Part shown: in pieces, positions 17,863-26,367 of the stretch | How positions within the stretch are numbered: the stretch's first letter is position 1 | Layout: every line of letters begins with the position of its first letter | Origin: Weissella confusa | GTDB lineage: Bacteria > Bacillota > Bacilli > Lactobacillales > Lactobacillaceae | Length of the DNA: 64,000 bases | Assembly: GCA_001436895.1 (NCBI GenBank) | Contig: JQAY01000007.1 | Coordinates: 38,462 to 102,461 of the forward strand | Reading direction: 5' to 3' | Made by a program: the position numbers and the translations under genes | The notes under the pieces: generated by a model | What the model saw: only the letters and a program-made list of their open reading frames with translations | Database searches by the model: none | Told to the model about the DNA's origin: nothing

Positions 17863-19046
17863 GTAAGTTAGTTGCAATTAGGATGCAAGTTACCATTTAC
17901 CTCATGTACGTTGTGCAAGGTTTTGCATTAATTATTTTGGCGCAGACTATGAGTTCCTTTACGAGTATCTGGCACACAAATTTAGCCGGAGCGACAGCGG
18001 TTGTATCGGCAATCGGTATTGGAAAATTGATTGCTTACCCATTTTTGGGCGAACTTTCTGATCGTTGGCCCCGAAAAACGCTGTTATTACTGGCGATGGC
18101 TGCTTATGGTGTTTTCTTTACACTAGTACCGGTATCAACGCAGATTTGGCAAGGAATTGTTTTAACGAGTTTCGCCGGCATTGCCAATGCCATGCTGGAT
18201 GCGGTGGCCTACCCGACGTTACTTGCGCTACATGACGGTCGTTCAAGTGGTAATGTGCTGATTAAAGCCATGATTTCAATTGGTGAAGGGATTTTGCCGA
18301 TCATCATTATCAATTTAAATAGCCACCAATTATGGTTTGGCTGGGTGTTTTGGGTAGCTAGCGCCATTTTAATCATCGCTTTTCTGGCTCTAATTGGCAC
18401 ACAAATTCCGAAGGTAGAAAGTCATTCTGCTGGTGCAAAAGCAGCGTCACATTGGCAGTGGGATGTGGTTCAATTTACATTTTTAGCATACGGTTTTACC
18501 GCCATGTGGTTGATGATTCATTTCACGCAATGGGTAACACGTTACTTTCAACTTGTGCGCGGCTTCGATGAGACAAGCGCCCATTTGCTGATGACTTGCT
18601 ACAGCATAGGTTCTTTGATTGGCGTTGGGCTCGTGTTCCTACTAACTGGTCGTCGTCTACTCCCTGAAAAATGGTTATTGGTGGTAATGAACAGTATGGC
18701 TTTGTTAAGTCTGATTATGTTGTTGGTTGTTAACACAAATTCGATTTTCTTGATTAGCGTGGCGACGGTAATGTTTGGTATGTCAGCCGCCGGTGGTGCA
18801 CTGCAGTTAGGCGTTGGACAACTTATTGCACATAACCCAACGTTTACCGGGCGAGCAACTGGCTGGTACTTCTTTTCCGGTAGCATCGCGGCATTACTTA
18901 TGCCGATTGTGACTGGGCATTTTGCGGAACAACATTTGGCAGTTGTGATGCAAAGTTTGTTAATTGTTGCTGTGATAAATCTAATTTTAGTAGTCTCACA
19001 TGCGTTGCGTGTGGTCAATTTGAGTGAAACAGAGATAGGAGAATAA
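17859..19046 (+). CDS. MFS transporter inside the aro operon
   Basis: 395 residues with about twelve membrane segments. MFS loop: LGELSDRWPRKTLLLLA (about 57-73). ATGA overlap with aroK and only 2 bp to aroC put it under the same Phe/Tyr attenuator. By context it may carry shikimate, an aromatic amino acid or a related compound; the family alone does not say. A drug-efflux role is the alternative. Confidence 0.85.
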   Translation: MSKLVAIRMQVTIYLMYVVQGFALIILAQTMSSFTSIWHTNLAGATAVVSAIGIGKLIAYPFLGELSDRWPRKTLLLLAMAAYGVFFTLVPVSTQIWQGIVLTSFAGIANAMLDAVAYPTLLALHDGRSSGNVLIKAMISIGEGILPIIIINLNSHQLWFGWVFWVASAILIIAFLALIGTQIPKVESHSAGAKAASHWQWDVVQFTFLAYGFTAMWLMIHFTQWVTRYFQLVRGFDETSAHLLMTCYSIGSLIGVGLVFLLTGRRLLPEKWLLVVMNSMALLSLIMLLVVNTNSIFLISVATVMFGMSAAGGALQLGVGQLIAHNPTFTGRATGWYFFSGSIAALLMPIVTGHFAEQHLAVVMQSLLIVAVINLILVVSHALRVVNLSETEIGE

Positions 19047-19048
19047 AA

Positions 19049-20227
19049 ATGCGATACATGACAGCAGGTGAGAGTCACGGGCCAGAAGAAGTGGCAATTA
19101 TTGAAGGGATTCCCTCAGGACTAAACTTAACGAGCGATATGATTGACCAGGAGTTGGCTCGTAGACAGCATGCATACGGTCGCGGCCAACGACAGGTGAT
19201 TGAAACCGACACTGTTTCGATTTTGTCAGGAGTGCGTCACCAAAAGACGCTGGGGTCACCAATCACGCTAAACGTGCATAACGATGACCACAACCACTGG
19301 ACGAAAATTATGGATCCTAACACACCGGCGAACGCTGAAAATTCGATGCGGAAAGTAATGCGTCCTCGACCAGGTCACGCAGACTTAGTCGGAGGTATTA
19401 AATACCGGCATCAGGCTGATTTACGCAACGTGTTGGAACGGTCATCGGCACGTGAGACAGTGATGCGTGTTGCGGTTGGCGCCGTAGCGAAAGCTGTGTT
19501 ACGGGAAATTGGGGTTGATGTCCACGGATTTGTTCGTAATGTTGGTCCAGCAAAGAGCGATTTGAGTCGGTTGACAGATTTTAAATCACTTGATGAGCTA
19601 CGCGCGGTGACGGAAAGCTTCCCGACGCGCGCCTTGGATGCTTCGGGGGATGAAGAGATGCAAACCGTTATCGACAAAACAAAACGTGACGCGAACACTG
19701 TTGGCGGAACGGTACAAGTGATGGCAACTGGGATGCCAGTTGGACTGGGGTCGTACGTGGCAGCTACCGAAAAGTTAGATGCTAAAATTGCCCGCGCGAT
19801 TGTTAGTATCAACGCGTTTAAAGGCGTCGACTTCGGTGGTGGCTTTGACAATGCCGAAAAGTTCGGTGATGAAGTGATGGATGAGATTTTTTGGGATGCC
19901 GAAAACGGGTTTACCCGTGGGAGTAATAATCTTGGTGGTTTTGAAGGTGGTATGACTACGGGTGGTGTGATTGTTGTGCGTGGGGTTGTTAAGCCAATTC
20001 CAACGCTTTACCGACCTATGCAAAGTGTTGATATCGACACGCATGAAAACCATCGTGCTTCAATTGAACGATCAGATACAACCGCTGTTACAGCGGCTGC
20101 AGTAATTGCTGAAGCGATGGTTGCCATCGAATTAGCCCAAGCGGTGCTAGATAAGTTTGATGCCGATAATATTGACCGTCTTAAAGAGCAGGTTGCAATT
20201 TACCGTGAAGAAGTTCGGGCGTTTTAA
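19049..20227 (+). CDS. aroC: Chorismate synthase
   Basis: Last shikimate step: EPSP to chorismate with reduced FMN. 392 residues, typical. Signatures: AGESHGP (5-11), RRQHAYGRGQRQ (about 39-50) and MRPRPGHADL, then ARETVMRVAVGAVAK. Start supported by ATAGGAGA. Last gene of the operon. aroB, aroD, aroE and DAHP synthase are not in the window. Confidence 0.96.
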   Translation: MRYMTAGESHGPEEVAIIEGIPSGLNLTSDMIDQELARRQHAYGRGQRQVIETDTVSILSGVRHQKTLGSPITLNVHNDDHNHWTKIMDPNTPANAENSMRKVMRPRPGHADLVGGIKYRHQADLRNVLERSSARETVMRVAVGAVAKAVLREIGVDVHGFVRNVGPAKSDLSRLTDFKSLDELRAVTESFPTRALDASGDEEMQTVIDKTKRDANTVGGTVQVMATGMPVGLGSYVAATEKLDAKIARAIVSINAFKGVDFGGGFDNAEKFGDEVMDEIFWDAENGFTRGSNNLGGFEGGMTTGGVIVVRGVVKPIPTLYRPMQSVDIDTHENHRASIERSDTTAVTAAAVIAEAMVAIELAQAVLDKFDADNIDRLKEQVAIYREEVRAF

Positions 20228-20376
20228 CCACCCCAACAAACGTTCCCGTTTTGTTTGGATGCAAGAGAACGCTTGTAATTTTTACCCAGTTTTTACGTCT
20301 TTTTGCAGTCGTCCTTTCCGATATGTTAACCTGTGTTTGTACACGAATATAGAGAAAATCAAAGGAGGAAACAACA

Positions 20377-20526
20377 ATGATTTTAACTGGTACGAAGGCA
20401 TGGGCAAAGGCTGTGCTGAAGGACGCAGGTGTCAAGCGAGTGATGGTTGCAAAGCGTAGTACCCGCTTAGCCAATGCATCGCTATCGGTGTTGTACCGTG
20501 AAATTAATCGTCGTGGCTTGAACTAA
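20377..20526 (+). CDS. Small basic protein of unknown function
   Basis: A 49-residue ORF beginning MILTGTKAWAKAVLKDAG with a very strong SD (AAAGGAGGAA, six bases before ATG). It is rich in Lys/Arg and Ala/Val/Leu (net charge about +9) and could form an amphipathic helix. It ends with LNRRG-like basic residues and is followed by its own terminator. It lies about 150 bp after aroC, and I see no signal peptide. The strong SD and isolated terminator argue that it is expressed. Family not recognised; a small regulator, toxin-like or nucleic-acid-binding peptide are all possible. Confidence 0.65.
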   Translation: MILTGTKAWAKAVLKDAGVKRVMVAKRSTRLANASLSVLYREINRRGLN

Positions 20527-20570
20527 GCACGATGCGCTTGATGATTTCGTAAAAACTGAATAGATATTGA

Positions 20571-20598
20571 AGCAGTGCCCGCGTGGTGCTGCTTTTTT
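20571..20598 (+). terminator. Terminator of the 49-aa gene
   Basis: AGCAGTGCC (20571-20579) pairs with GGTGCTGCT (20584-20592) through two G-U pairs, followed by TTTTTT. Confidence 0.8.
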
Positions 20599-20609
20599 GC
20601 ATAAAAAAA

Positions 20610-20642
20610 AGAGGCTAGGATGAAATTCCTGGCCTCTTTAGC
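20610..20642 (-). terminator. Terminator of dld
   Basis: AAAGAGGCTAGG pairs (one mismatch-like G-U) with CCTGGCCTCTTT; a run of A to the left gives the T-tract on the minus strand. Lies just beyond the dld stop. Confidence 0.8.
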
Positions 20643-20645
20643 TAA

Positions 20646-22331
20646 TTAATAATTTCCCCAGTACTTGTGCATGGTGGTTTTACCAACACCCGGGTTAAAA
20701 CTGTTCGTTGGATCGTTCTTCTTGTAGTGGGCGACCAAGGCAGGTGCTGCTTCGTACAAGTGACCGACATTGTGTTCAGCGGGGTAGATGACACCACGCT
20801 TATCTAGCAAGGCCAACATTTCCTTTTTCAACTCATGCGCATCGACACCTGGCTTCAAAATGTAGTCTTGGTGCATGACGTGGTCGAGGAAGTGACCATA
20901 GTAGAGCTTGTATTGAATTTTATCTTCAATTTCTTTTGGCAATTCCTCGAACCACTTGAACTCGTTACGTGGCAACGCAATGTCGAGCGGCAAGATTTCA
21001 ATGTGGTCGTCTTGGAAGACTTCTTCATAACGAATGGCAACGCCAGCCGTGACATAACGGTGGGTCGCAATGCGCTCAGCTTCTTTGTCATCTAGCTCTA
21101 GATAATCACCATCTTCAGTCGCAAAGAATTCCTTTAGAAAGGCGCGTGCTTCGTCGATTCCGTCACCTTCCATCTTCAATTGCAAGTAGTGGTCGTAACG
21201 CTTGCTGTAGTCTTCGATACGCTTTGGCAGTTGATTAGGGAAGAGCTGGCCCATGTGCTGCAAAACACGGTCAGGGAAGTATGGCTTGAACGTTGGAATG
21301 TGATCCAAGATGCGCTCAGTCGTTGCTTTCATGCCAAATAGATAAGGCAAAACGTTGGTACCAAGCGTTTCAATGACAATCAAGGAATCCTTACCGTATT
21401 TCTTGGCCAACTCATAGGCATCCTTATGCATGTACTCACCAGAAACGGGTAGGTGAGTGAACTCTGACAAAATGTGGCGACGCAAACGTTCTAAGACATC
21501 CGGATTATTCGTGCCAATGTAGAAGACCTTTGATGCGCCTTCCTTAGGAAAGGTGTCCAGACGCACCGCAAAGGCCGCCAACTTACCGGAAGCCCCAGAA
21601 ACTTCGTACAATTCATTTGGATCGGCATTGTAACGAGTTGGTGTATCTGAGTCGATGTCACGGACACGCGCCTCGTAATCACGATTATGACCAACGCGCG
21701 TACGACTGTGTGGCACGTTATCAATGTTGAAGTTGCGGTTTTCTAGATTTGTGATGATTTCCTCAGGCGTATCACCCAAGGCAATGCCGAGGTGGTTAAC
21801 CAAACGCAGTTCATCATGTTCGTCAATTTGTGCATACAAGGCTTGTTCCGTGTAAGCTGGACCGCGTTGGATTAACGCACCACCTGAATTGTTATTGATA
21901 CCACCAATAACTGAGGCACCCAAGTTCGATGATCCGATAACTGAGTGCGGTTCACGTCCAATAGCCTTCAAGGCGTTTTCCAACTTGTACAACGTGGTAC
22001 CGGGGAAGGCCAAAGCTTCTTCGCCGTGATTAATGAGCTGCATCCCCTTGATACGTGAGCCATTCACCACGACAGCCTGACGATCGTAGCCCGGTGCAGG
22101 AATTGATCCCTCAGTTAAACTCGTATTCGATGCTTGCATGATGATAATCAGGTCGTTATCATGCAAGACCTTCAAAACTTCCCAAAGTTCCATTAGTGTG
22201 CCAGGTAAGACAACTGCCAATGCATCCCCGCGACCTGAGCGATAACCTTTACGATAACGCAATGACTTATCAGGTGACGTAATCACGTGTGACTTACCGA
22301 CAATTGCACGTAATGCTTCTACTGTATTCAA
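20646..22331 (-). CDS. dld: Quinone-dependent D-lactate dehydrogenase
   Basis: Oxidises D-lactate to pyruvate and passes electrons to menaquinone at the membrane. 561 residues, close to E. coli Dld (571). The N-terminal FAD_binding_4 domain has SNTSLTEGSIP (about 66-76) and SSNLGASVIGGINNNSGG (about 137-154); the C-terminal half is the membrane-binding domain (Lact-deh-memb). Translation starts at TTG, with GGGGG seven bases upstream and no ATG nearby. Relevant with NDH-2 at 34 kb: both feed a quinone pool, implying at least conditional respiration. Confidence 0.93.
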   Translation of the reverse strand: MNTVEALRAIVGKSHVITSPDKSLRYRKGYRSGRGDALAVVLPGTLMELWEVLKVLHDNDLIIIMQASNTSLTEGSIPAPGYDRQAVVVNGSRIKGMQLINHGEEALAFPGTTLYKLENALKAIGREPHSVIGSSNLGASVIGGINNNSGGALIQRGPAYTEQALYAQIDEHDELRLVNHLGIALGDTPEEIITNLENRNFNIDNVPHSRTRVGHNRDYEARVRDIDSDTPTRYNADPNELYEVSGASGKLAAFAVRLDTFPKEGASKVFYIGTNNPDVLERLRRHILSEFTHLPVSGEYMHKDAYELAKKYGKDSLIVIETLGTNVLPYLFGMKATTERILDHIPTFKPYFPDRVLQHMGQLFPNQLPKRIEDYSKRYDHYLQLKMEGDGIDEARAFLKEFFATEDGDYLELDDKEAERIATHRYVTAGVAIRYEEVFQDDHIEILPLDIALPRNEFKWFEELPKEIEDKIQYKLYYGHFLDHVMHQDYILKPGVDAHELKKEMLALLDKRGVIYPAEHNVGHLYEAAPALVAHYKKNDPTNSFNPGVGKTTMHKYWGNY

Positions 22332-22634
22332 AATGATTCCCCCTTATATTTGATTACATATTCATTATGCGCTTTTTAGCTGGGGATAGTGTACATAAAT
22401 ATATGCCAAATGGCTAAAAAATGAAGACAAAAGACGCCGGTAATCATTTCTGACTACCGGCGTCTTTTAGAGTCGTGTATTACATGGCTTATTCCATGCA
22501 TTAACGTAACTATAGCAAAATGCGCCGAGCAAGTCTAGATAATAGTTGTCCTCAAAACGGGTACAATTCAATCAGAAACAAACCATAATTAGTTTGTTAT
22601 GATTAAGGTAATAAAAACTAAGGAGAATAGATTG
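22332..22634. other. Divergent intergenic region with an internal terminator hairpin
   Basis: About 300 bp between dld (minus) and the 156-aa gene (plus). It contains a 13-bp GC-rich hairpin (separate entry) where two divergent promoters would be expected. I see no ORF. Confidence 0.4.
22430..22468. terminator. Bidirectional terminator in a divergent promoter region
   Basis: AAAGACGCCGGTA (22430-22442) pairs perfectly with TACCGGCGTCTTT (22455-22467), with T-runs on both strands. Confidence 0.8.
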
Positions 22635-23105
22635 ATGAGCTATGAAATTCCATCTCCAGCTGACGTGCGAAACGAGCTAGAGAAGCGCCGTAAGGAACGT
22701 GAAAAGTCACCGTTGGTCAAGGTTGCGTTGCACATCACGAATACGTATTTGACGGAGATGGCGATTGAGCTAGCCGTTAAGAAGATGATGTCACGTGCTG
22801 AAAACGTACTGGTTAACCCATTGTTGTCAGAAGCTGTGGCTGAATTGCTTGATGAGCCAAAGTACTTCTCCGCTGAACAAATTGAAAAGATTCGCGAAGA
22901 AATTCGCGCTGACGCCAAGGTTGATAACCCACGTGAAGTGTTGCAACAAATTGAAGAGTTGTTGCGCGCTGACATGCGCTCATGGTTTGCCTTTAAGCGC
23001 CAACTGCAAGAAACGTTTGAAGAAGCCGGTTATGCCACAGAGGGCACGACTGACATGAAGATCATCCACCCTGAGTTGATGATTGAAAAGTTTACATTGA
23101 TTTAA
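22635..23105 (+). CDS. Conserved-looking cytoplasmic protein of unknown function
   Basis: 156 residues from the ATG at 22635 (AAGGAGAA nine bases upstream; an earlier in-frame ATG lacks an SD). Highly charged and helical, starting MSYEIPSPADVRNELEKRRK, with no membrane segment or known motif. Codon use is strongly biased as in the housekeeping genes here (TTG Leu, AAG Lys), suggesting good expression. Ends at a bidirectional terminator shared with the Mga-like gene. Function not assignable. Confidence 0.8.
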   Translation: MSYEIPSPADVRNELEKRRKEREKSPLVKVALHITNTYLTEMAIELAVKKMMSRAENVLVNPLLSEAVAELLDEPKYFSAEQIEKIREEIRADAKVDNPREVLQQIEELLRADMRSWFAFKRQLQETFEEAGYATEGTTDMKIIHPELMIEKFTLI

Positions 23106-23109
23106 TGCT

Positions 23110-23152
23110 AAAAGGCACGTCACCCGATTATTGGGCGACGTGCCTTTTTAGC
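23110..23152. terminator. Bidirectional terminator
   Basis: AAAAGGCACGTCACCC (23110-23125) pairs with GGGCGACGTGCCTTTT (23133-23148), one A-C mismatch. Serves the 156-aa gene on plus and the Mga-like gene on minus; its right end touches the latter's stop codon. Confidence 0.85.
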
Positions 23153-24650
23153 TAAAACGAACTGGAATTGTTTGCCCGGTAAAGCGTTCGAATTTTTGAA
23201 CCGTGATTTGATGGAGCACCTGACGAATTTCTTCAATTTCAGCCAACGTCGGACTGGCCTTCAGGTAGAGGTGTCGTTGGTTGTTAGATAAGTGCGTATT
23301 GGAAATGACCAAGTCGGCAGAGTCCGGTGTATCAAAACTCAAAATAATATTTAATGCCGGCATGTTGTTCATTAACTGAGCCAAGCGACGCCCAAGTGCG
23401 GCATTATCGACGAATTCCAAGTCAACCGTGATAATGGGCAAAACTTCTTCTTGTGGCAATCGCGTGATGAACGTATTGAAGTAATCCTCGAACAACGTAT
23501 TTTGCAAGGTGTCATGTGGAATGTTCGTCTCAGTCGCGATGGCTTGGATGAGATGCTGGGTCAGTTGCGCATACACTGGAAATTGTGAGATGGCTTCATC
23601 GACGTTTGGCTCCGGCCGAAGTGCACTGTGGAAGTAGACTAAGCGTAAATTGGTTGTGTATAAATCATGCTGAATGGCATCGATTAATTTATGCGTCATC
23701 AGATAAGCGTTTCCGAAGAAAGCCGGTAGCTCACGGGCGATGATATCCGAGACAACGCTGAACAAGAGGCGCGTTTCAATCGGCATATACGTTTCAAAAT
23801 GTTCTTTGCGTGCGAAACCAAAGGCGTAGAGGGCACTCAAGGCAAAACGTGCTTCATACCCGGCTTCAATGTCAGACAGACCTAATGACTGCGTTAAGTG
23901 TTCACGCATGCGGTCAAGAAATAAACGCGTTGTTGCGGGTAAATCGGTTGTCTCATCAAGCACTGGCGCCGAATCGCTGGGCGTAATGATGTGTTGGTGA
24001 GTCATTCGGACGTACCAAATGCCCAGCTGGAATTCCACAATCAAGCTGAAGGCGGGTGAAATTGGATTGGGACTGGTTGTTTTTAAGTAGGCCCAAGTTG
24101 TTTGTGCCCATTCAATGGCTGCCAATGGGAGGGGATTGCTTTGGAGCGTATAGTAATCAAACAAGATTCGAAAGAAGAAGTAACGAACCTCTTTTTCATT
24201 GCCGATTAATATGAAAGAATCGTTAATCTGAATATGATAGGGTTGCAAATCTTGTTGCAGTTCTTGTAATAGCTCGCGGACATATGGCGTTGAAAAATCA
24301 TGTTGCACCGCAAAGTCAGCAACGGTTTCAAACGTGCCAAATAACAAGGCCATTAGTAGATGATATTTCGGCGCACGGTTCAGGTACTGTAGACGCAACT
24401 CGTCAAACAGCATACTGTGCCCTGGTCGCACAATGAAGTGTTGGCGCGCACCATCAAACGAAACCAATTCGTGTTGATCTAGTTGCGCCAAATCATCAGC
24501 TAGGGCTTGCCCGTAGTTCATGACAAGGTACTTTGACCAACCGAGGTCGTTAATGACTTGCTTGATGGGGACCATCGGAAATGGTTGCCTCATCAGGTAG
24601 TTTTTGAGCGTTAATTTATCGCGTTCTTTTTTCTGTAGTAGCCAGTCCAC
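23148..24650 (-). CDS. Mga/AtxA-like transcriptional regulator
   Basis: About 500 residues from the GTG at 24650, chosen because GGAGG lies nine bases upstream; the longer ORF from a TTG includes that SD. N-terminal Mga helix-turn-helix region (LKNYLMRQPFPMVPIKQVINDLGWSKYLVMNYGQAL), a central PRD-like helical body, and a C-terminal EIIB-like part with alternating strands (ITVDLEFVDNAALGRRLAQLM... DLVISNTHL). Such proteins are DNA-binding regulators tuned by PTS phosphorylation. Target unknown; neighbours are small unknown proteins, an MFS and lactate oxidase. Confidence 0.75.
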   Translation of the reverse strand: MDWLLQKKERDKLTLKNYLMRQPFPMVPIKQVINDLGWSKYLVMNYGQALADDLAQLDQHELVSFDGARQHFIVRPGHSMLFDELRLQYLNRAPKYHLLMALLFGTFETVADFAVQHDFSTPYVRELLQELQQDLQPYHIQINDSFILIGNEKEVRYFFFRILFDYYTLQSNPLPLAAIEWAQTTWAYLKTTSPNPISPAFSLIVEFQLGIWYVRMTHQHIITPSDSAPVLDETTDLPATTRLFLDRMREHLTQSLGLSDIEAGYEARFALSALYAFGFARKEHFETYMPIETRLLFSVVSDIIARELPAFFGNAYLMTHKLIDAIQHDLYTTNLRLVYFHSALRPEPNVDEAISQFPVYAQLTQHLIQAIATETNIPHDTLQNTLFEDYFNTFITRLPQEEVLPIITVDLEFVDNAALGRRLAQLMNNMPALNIILSFDTPDSADLVISNTHLSNNQRHLYLKASPTLAEIEEIRQVLHQITVQKFERFTGQTIPVRFS

Positions 24651-24673
24651 AAATTTGTTCCTCCGCAAACACA

Positions 24674-24700
24674 AAAAGGCAGTGCTGACACTGCCTTTTA
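24674..24700 (-). terminator. Terminator between the 55-aa gene and the Mga-like gene
   Basis: AAAAGGCAGTG (24674-24684), loop CTGA, CACTGCCTTTT (24689-24699). On the minus strand it ends the short gene upstream of the Mga-like regulator, leaving the regulator promoter little room unless it reads through. Confidence 0.8.
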
Positions 24701-24719
24701 CTCGTTCAGTTAGTTTAGG

Positions 24720-24887
24720 TTATACCGCAATGTGGTGGGTAAGTGCAAGTTGCTCTAACACTTGGTGATAAATTTGATCATAATCATCCAGTGCATAACC
24801 AATGTTTCGGACAGAACTCTTCGTATAGTTCTGGGCAGCAATGGCAATTGCAAAATCGTGTGCGATTTGTTCATTCGTGTGTGGCAT
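24720..24887 (-). CDS. Small hypothetical protein
   Basis: 55 residues from the internal ATG (24887), which has GGGAGA nine bases upstream; the 30 residues upstream in the ORF look like untranslated promoter sequence. Begins MPHTNEQIAHDFAIAIAAQN; soluble, with no recognised motif. Transcribed before the Mga-like gene on the same strand, separated from it by a terminator. Confidence 0.6.
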   Translation of the reverse strand: MPHTNEQIAHDFAIAIAAQNYTKSSVRNIGYALDDYDQIYHQVLEQLALTHHIAV

Positions 24888-25043
24888 AGTATTTGTCTCC
24901 CTGTGAATATCTGTTCTTAGTATAGAAAAGGCGACCACAACAACAAAAAATGGTTTTTCCGTTTTCGAAAATCTCATTTTTGTCCTCGTTAGGGTTGATG
25001 GTTAGACTGAGACACAGACTTTACGAAAGCGAGTTATGTTTAC

Positions 25044-26261
25044 ATGACAACGGGAAAACCGGTTACCAGCATTTTTAACGCTGGCTTTATTAGTATTACA
25101 GCCATCAATTTTATTGTTTATCTTGTTTACTATCTATTGATGGTCATTATTGCAGTCGTGGTGCACACAAATTTGCACGCCAACCTAGCACAGGCGGGAT
25201 TGGCTTCAGGGATTTATGTTATTGGGACATTGATTGCACGTCTTATTATTGGACAACAGCTCGACATTATTGGTCGCAAGCAATCATTACGTTTTGGGGC
25301 ATTGATATATTTGGTCTCAACGCTGGCGTACTTGATTATTCCGAATATCGGGGTCATGTTCGCGGTGCGTTTGGTGAATGGGTTCGCCTATGGAATGACG
25401 TCAACCGCGACGAATGCCATTGTGACGGATTACATTCCTGAAGATAAAAAGGGATTGGGTATCAACTTCTATGGGTTGAGTACGTCATTGGCTGCGGCGA
25501 TTGGTCCGTTTGTGGGGATGATTTTGTTGAACCTCACGAATTTCCGTTTCATTGTGATCGTGTCATCAGTTTTGATTTTGTTGACGACGATTGCAACGTT
25601 GCTTTTGCCAATCCACAATTTGGCCTTGACGCCTGAACGTAAGGCTGAATTACGCCATATGACGTTTGATAATTTGATTGAGCGTAAGGCTTTGTTCATT
25701 GCAGGCATTGGCTTCTTGATGGGCTTCTCATACTCATCAGTGTTGTCGTTCTTGTCTTCATATGCCAAGACAATTCACTTGGTAAGTATCAGCTCATTCT
25801 TTTTCGTCGTATACGCTTTGGTCATTACGTTTACGCGACCAATGGCGGGGCGTATCTTTGACACACGTGGTGAGGATTATGTCATGTATCCAGCCTATGC
25901 TTCATTGGCAGTGGGACTAGTGTTACTTGGGGTGACGCATTCCGGCTTTATGTTGTTGCTGTCAGGTGCCTTTATCGGTTTGGGATATGGAACCTTTATG
26001 TCAAACGGTCAAGCGGTGGCTTTGAAGCTGGCACCAAACGCACTTCGCGTTGGCGTGTCATTGTCAACGTACTTTATCGGGCTTGATTTGGGAATCGGGG
26101 TTGGTCCGTTTGTATTGGGGGATGTCGAAAAGCTATTGAACTTCCGCGAGCTTTATTTGTTGGCTGCAGTCATTCCAGTTATTGCGGGTTTGTTGTATTA
26201 CAAGTTCTATCATCACGAGCAAGATGTTGCGCCAAAGATTGATGGGGCCACGCAACACTAA
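25044..26261 (+). CDS. MFS transporter, drug-efflux type
   Basis: 405 residues with twelve predicted membrane segments. The loop after TM2 is GQQLDIIGRKQSLRFG (about 69-84), the MFS motif A. TM4-TM5 carry NGFAYGMTSTATNAIVTDYIPEDKKGLGINFYGLS, typical of YfcJ/Bcr-like exporters. The SD is weak. Transcribed divergently from the 55-aa gene; a cre box immediately follows its stop and belongs to the next gene. Confidence 0.87.
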   Translation: MTTGKPVTSIFNAGFISITAINFIVYLVYYLLMVIIAVVVHTNLHANLAQAGLASGIYVIGTLIARLIIGQQLDIIGRKQSLRFGALIYLVSTLAYLIIPNIGVMFAVRLVNGFAYGMTSTATNAIVTDYIPEDKKGLGINFYGLSTSLAAAIGPFVGMILLNLTNFRFIVIVSSVLILLTTIATLLLPIHNLALTPERKAELRHMTFDNLIERKALFIAGIGFLMGFSYSSVLSFLSSYAKTIHLVSISSFFFVVYALVITFTRPMAGRIFDTRGEDYVMYPAYASLAVGLVLLGVTHSGFMLLLSGAFIGLGYGTFMSNGQAVALKLAPNALRVGVSLSTYFIGLDLGIGVGPFVLGDVEKLLNFRELYLLAAVIPVIAGLLYYKFYHHEQDVAPKIDGATQH

Positions 26262-26275
26262 TGTAATCGGTTACA
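26262..26275 (+). promoter_or_regulatory. Perfect cre box before lactate oxidase gene
   Basis: TGTAATCGGTTACA matches TGWAANCGNTNWCA at every position. It lies just upstream of a possible promoter (TTGAAC at 26282-26287, TATACT at 26307-26312, spacing 19). A cre upstream of the -35 would favour activation rather than a roadblock, but that is inference. Confidence 0.8.
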
Positions 26276-26367
26276 CCTTTTTTGAACCAGTTGAAAGACA
26301 GGGCGGTATACTGAAAGTGTAAATTTCATTTGCACTTATTCAATTTAATCAAAGAAGGTAATCACAG

